Assembly: GCA_030039095.1 (NCBI GenBank)
Contig: JASHQP010000548.1
Coordinates: 1-15,911, forward strand
DNA: 15,911 nt
From: Streptosporangiaceae bacterium
GTDB lineage: Bacteria; Actinomycetota; Actinomycetes; Streptosporangiales; Streptosporangiaceae
Reading direction: 5' to 3'
The position numbers were made by a program, and so were the translations under genes. Below are positions 13,732 to 15,911 of the stretch, in pieces. A model generated the notes under the pieces. It was not told the origin of the DNA and did no database searches. It saw only the letters and a program-made list of their open reading frames with translations. Position 1 is the stretch's first letter. Each line of letters starts with the position of its first letter.

Positions 13732-14412
13732 ATGCGAGTCACCGTCATCAGCCACCACGAGGTGGACTCGGCCGGGTTCATCGGCGCCGCGTTCGAGGCG
13801 CGAGGCGCCGAGCTCAGCGTCACCCTCGTGCCCAAGGAGGGCCTGCCCGCAATCGACGGCGTCGACCACGTCGTGGTGCTCGGCGCCGTATGGGCGGTGT
13901 ACGACGACAGCCCCGACCGCGCCTGGATCGCGGACGAACTGGCCTGGCTGCGCCGGGCCGACGAGGCCGGGGTGCCGGTGCTCGGCATCTGCTTCGGTGG
14001 GCAGGCGCTGGCCGCCGCGTTCGGCGGCCGGGTGGAGCCATCGCCGCGCAAGGAGATCGGCTGGTCGATGGTGGACACGGCCGACCCCGGCCTGGTCCCG
14101 GAAGGTCCCTGGCTCGAGTTCCACAACGACCGGTTCTTCCCGCCGGCGGACGCGCGCGTCCTGGCCAGAAATGACCTGTGCGTGCAGGCGTTCACGCTGC
14201 GCCGGCACCTCGGCGTGCAGTTCCACCCCGAACCCGACGGCGACCTGCTCGCCAAATGGCTGGACATGGGCGGGCGGTCCGAGGCCGAACAGGAGGGCGT
14301 CGACACCGGCCGCTTCCTTGCCGACACGTATGCGCAGGAACCGGCGGCCCGCGCCCGCGCCGATGCGCTGGTTGCGACCGCGCTCCGGATCGCCGCCAAC
14401 CCGAACCCCTAA
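13732..14412 (+). CDS. Class I glutamine amidotransferase domain protein
   Basis: A 226-residue stand-alone class I (triad) glutamine amidotransferase domain. The nucleophile elbow is GICFGGQ (85-91, Cys87), and the His-Glu pair is in VQFHPEPD (H165, E167), so the triad is complete. Such domains release ammonia from glutamine or, in related proteins, cleave gamma-glutamyl bonds. No synthase partner is fused or adjacent, so the acceptor reaction is unknown; GMP-synthase-like stand-alone GATases and gamma-glutamyl hydrolases are alternatives. GGGAGG lies 8 nt before the ATG. The Ala/Arg-rich C-terminal tail (about 180-226) is helical. Divergent from the P450, with which it may share control. 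Confidence 0.9.
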   Translation: MRVTVISHHEVDSAGFIGAAFEARGAELSVTLVPKEGLPAIDGVDHVVVLGAVWAVYDDSPDRAWIADELAWLRRADEAGVPVLGICFGGQALAAAFGGRVEPSPRKEIGWSMVDTADPGLVPEGPWLEFHNDRFFPPADARVLARNDLCVQAFTLRRHLGVQFHPEPDGDLLAKWLDMGGRSEAEQEGVDTGRFLADTYAQEPAARARADALVATALRIAANPNP

Positions 14413-14434
14413 GACCGCCCGTAACGCGCACCCC

Positions 14435-14522
14435 GTGGCCGGTCTGGCCGGTGCCGGGCCGGGCTGGCCAGTGCGGCGCCGGTGCCGTGGCTGGTCTGGC
14501 CGGTGCCGTGGCTGGTCTGGCC
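14435..14522. repeat. Direct repeats, 21-bp tandem plus an upstream diverged copy
   Basis: GGTGCCGTGGCTGGTCTGGC plus one C (21 bp) is repeated head to tail at 14481-14501 and 14502-14522. A 22-bp stretch at 14435-14456 matches 14487-14508 with one mismatch. All copies lie just after the amidotransferase gene. Confidence 0.7.
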
Positions 14523-14676
14523 GACGCCGGCGGATCCCTCGGCTATTTCGGGCAGGCCTTAACGGATTTTGGGTCGCGCCGAAACCCCCCCGCCGCGCGG
14601 GCCTGCTCCACCGTGCCTCTGAAATACCGACAATCTGGTACATAGCTCCGCGGCCACAGGGCCGACTCGGCGGGAG

Positions 14677-14740
14677 CCCGTAGTGTCGCCGGCTCGTTGC
14701 TGCGGCTAGAACCGCACCGGCGGGCCGGCGACACTACGGG
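14677..14740. terminator. Perfect 17-bp inverted repeat with nested hairpin
   Basis: CCCGTAGTGTCGCCGGC (14677-14693) pairs perfectly with 14724-14740 across a 30-nt loop. Inside the loop TGCGG (14701-14705) pairs with CCGCA (14712-14716). It lies 40 bp beyond the MarR stop, between converging genes, so a bidirectional terminator is the simplest reading. There is no U-tract, and the long loop is unusual; a palindromic repeat element is the alternative. Confidence 0.55.
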
Positions 14741-14780
14741 TTGGCGTGGCCGGGCCCGGTCAGCGGGCGGCGGTGGCGGG

Positions 14781-15296
14781 TCAGGCGGTTTCGACGGAGC
14801 GGATGATCTTGCGGAGCAGGGAGGCGAGCTGGTTTTTCTCCTGCTCGGTCAGGCTCGCGCTGACGAACGCCTCGCCCTGGTTGAACGCGGGGAACAGCCG
14901 CTCGATCACGCCGACACCCTTGGGCTCCAGGCTGACGAGCACCAGCCGGCCGTCGGCGTCATGCGCCCGCCGCCGGGCCAGGCCGCGCTTCTCCAGCGTC
15001 TTCAGCACGCCGGTGAGCGTGCCCTTGGTGACGCCCGCCTCCGCGGCCAGGTGCCTGGTCTGCTGGTCGCCCCAGATCCACAGCACGAACAGCACCGTGA
15101 ACGCGGCCCAGGACAGGTCCTCGTCGGCCAGGACCTTCTGCTCCATGTGGTGCCGGATCACGTTGGCCGCGCGGTAGATGTTGGACACCGCGGCCATCGC
15201 GGCGACGTCGAGGTGCTGATCGCCGATCCGGCCCCGGATGTCCCGCTCGGCCTGAACCAGGTCGCTGGCGCTGCCAGCCGCTAGTCGGGGGGGCAT
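14781..15296 (-). CDS. MarR-family transcriptional regulator
   Basis: A 171-residue winged helix-turn-helix regulator. Dimer helix at about 32-58 (AAVSNIYRAANVIRHHMEQK), then the DNA-binding domain at 62-125: LSWAAFTVLFVLWIWGDQQT, RHLAAEAGVTKGTLTGVLKT as the recognition helix region, LEKRGLARRR, and the wing DADGRLVLVSLEP. The C-terminal dimer helices follow (SLTEQEKNQLASLLRKIIRS). MarR proteins usually repress adjacent genes and release DNA on binding a phenolic or other small ligand. The ATG at 15296 has no ribosome binding site but lies 6 nt after a TACGAT element, suggesting a leaderless transcript. It follows the dehydrogenase gene on the same strand by 29 bp. Targets could be itself, the dehydrogenase or the P450. 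Confidence 0.92.
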   Translation of the reverse strand: MPPRLAAGSASDLVQAERDIRGRIGDQHLDVAAMAAVSNIYRAANVIRHHMEQKVLADEDLSWAAFTVLFVLWIWGDQQTRHLAAEAGVTKGTLTGVLKTLEKRGLARRRAHDADGRLVLVSLEPKGVGVIERLFPAFNQGEAFVSASLTEQEKNQLASLLRKIIRSVETA

Positions 15297-15302
15297 ACCG
15301 AG

Positions 15303-15325
15303 ATCGTACGTGGCGTGCCGCACGC
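15303..15325 (-). promoter_or_regulatory. Putative leaderless MarR promoter with 13-bp palindrome
   Basis: TACGAT (minus strand, 15308-15303) lies 6 nt before the MarR ATG. GCGTGC-C-GCACGC (15313-15325), a perfect 6+1+6 palindrome, is directly upstream, where a MarR autorepressor would be expected to bind. There is no clear -35. Confidence 0.45.
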
Positions 15326-15911
15326 TCAGGGCGGGTCGAACGCGATCGTGGGCAGGTCGACCGCTGTGGACCCGCAGTCGACGGTGAGCACGGCGCCGGT
15401 CACGGCCGAGGCATGCCTGCTGGCCAGGAATGCCACCACCGAGGCAACTTCCCCGGGCTCGGCGGGCCTGCGCAGCGGCACGTGCGCGGTCGCGAGCGCG
15501 TACGCGGCATCCCGTCCGGCCAGCCGGTGCAGCGCGCCTAGCTGGTCCATTTCCTCGTCGGCCATGGGCGTGCGCACCCAGCCCGGGCAGACAGTGTTGA
15601 CCCGGACCCCCTGCGGGCCGAAGTCCCTGGCCATCGAGCGGGCCAGGCCGATCAGCCCGTGCTTGGCGGTCACGTAGCCGACGGACTCGGGCGACGCGGC
15701 CAGCCCGGCGATCGACGACACCACGACCACGTTGCCGCGCCGGCTGATCAGCTCCGGCAGGCAGGCCCGGGCCGAGACGAGGCAGGTGGACAGGTTCACC
15801 CGGATGCCCGCCGACCATGCGTCGTCGGCGACGTTAGCCGCGGTCCCGCCGCCAGCACCCCCGGCGTTCGCCACGAGGACGTCCACGCCGCCGAACTCGG
15901 CGGCGGCCGCC
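15326..15911 (-). CDS. Short-chain dehydrogenase/reductase, N-terminus off the window
   Basis: The C-terminal part of a classical NAD(P)-dependent SDR; 195 codons with the stop are visible and the frame is open to the right edge, so the N-terminal TGxxxGxG nucleotide motif is outside. Seen are VDVLVANAGG (structural NAG motif), the Ser of VVVVSSIAG, and YVTAKHG with the catalytic Tyr and Lys four residues apart. VRVNTVCPGWVRTPM and the ending AVTGAVLTVDCGS are also canonical. It would reduce a carbonyl or oxidise an alcohol; substrate unknown. A GTG at 15886 lies inside the protein (after AEFGG) and is not the real start. It sits 29 bp upstream of MarR on the same strand, so the two may be co-transcribed and the regulator may sense its substrate. 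Confidence 0.93.
   Translation of the reverse strand, partial: AAAAEFGGVDVLVANAGGAGGGTAANVADDAWSAGIRVNLSTCLVSARACLPELISRRGNVVVVSSIAGLAASPESVGYVTAKHGLIGLARSMARDFGPQGVRVNTVCPGWVRTPMADEEMDQLGALHRLAGRDAAYALATAHVPLRRPAEPGEVASVVAFLASRHASAVTGAVLTVDCGSTAVDLPTIAFDPP

Larger units (their letters stand above)
14413..14780. other. Intergenic region between converging genes, rich in repeats
   Basis: 368 bp between the amidotransferase stop and the MarR stop. It holds direct repeats (14435-14522), a less GC-rich stretch with an A/T-rich core (about 14540-14645, including TACC and GGTA half-sites around GACAATCT), and a nested inverted repeat (14677-14740). No coding frame in it has a start, ribosome binding site or family match. 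Confidence 0.6.

Noticed and set aside
13620..14522. Possible CRISPR-like array from the regular repeats
   Set aside because: The units are 16 and 21 bp with no unique spacers between them, and no cas gene is present; these are simple tandem repeats.
13552..14643. N-terminal extension of the P450 frame across the amidotransferase gene
   Set aside because: The frame is open by composition only; P450 homology begins at the ATG at 13551, giving the normal family length.
14543..14734. Small minus-strand frame in the gap after the amidotransferase gene
   Set aside because: It has no ribosome binding site, runs through an arm of the 17-bp inverted repeat, and shows no family match; not enough support for a gene or a gene fragment.

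Overview
This is a GC-rich chromosomal window with strong G/C third-position bias, frequent GTG starts, purine-rich ribosome binding sites and ATGA/GTGA gene overlaps. Together with the families present (CHAT proteins beside ECF sigma factors, DUF2252, cytochrome P450, XRE-cupin, NCS1 permease) it points to a high-GC actinomycete. I cannot place the genus. There is no rRNA, tRNA, CRISPR array, transposase or phage gene. Fourteen protein-coding genes are supported; the first and the last run off the window.

Region 1 (1-2860) is a signalling module. A CHAT-family caspase-like protease (+, 5' end missing) converges on a two-gene operon (-) that encodes an ECF-like sigma factor and a 156-residue partner with an acidic helical N-terminus and a beta-rich C-terminus. 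Protease, sigma factor and candidate sigma regulator side by side suggest proteolysis-controlled transcription, and this is the most interesting feature of the window. Region 2 (2650-5810) holds a DUF2252 kinase-fold-like protein, a DUF2087 protein with a proline-rich and possibly frameshifted tail, a divergent SAM methyltransferase, and a small unknown gene behind an 11-bp-arm palindrome.

Region 3 (5969-12291) looks like a catabolic locus for guanidino compounds or polyamines. An XRE-cupin regulator (+) is divergent from an overlapping operon of NCS1 permease, agmatinase-family ureohydrolase and SnoaL-like protein. A second unit on the same strand has a strong promoter and carries an ACMSD-type amidohydrolase and an APC amino acid/amine permease. 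Two importers and two metal-dependent hydrolases would allow uptake, removal of the guanidino group as urea, and further breakdown of the carbon skeleton; the substrate is inferred.

Region 4 (12313-15911) has a cytochrome P450 (-) divergent from a class I glutamine amidotransferase (+), then a MarR regulator and a truncated short-chain dehydrogenase (both -). The intergenic spaces here are rich in structure: a 16-bp-period tandem repeat, 21-bp and 52-bp-spaced repeats, and a nested 17-bp perfect inverted repeat. Two genes (P450, MarR) have -10-like elements so close to the ATG that leaderless transcripts are likely.
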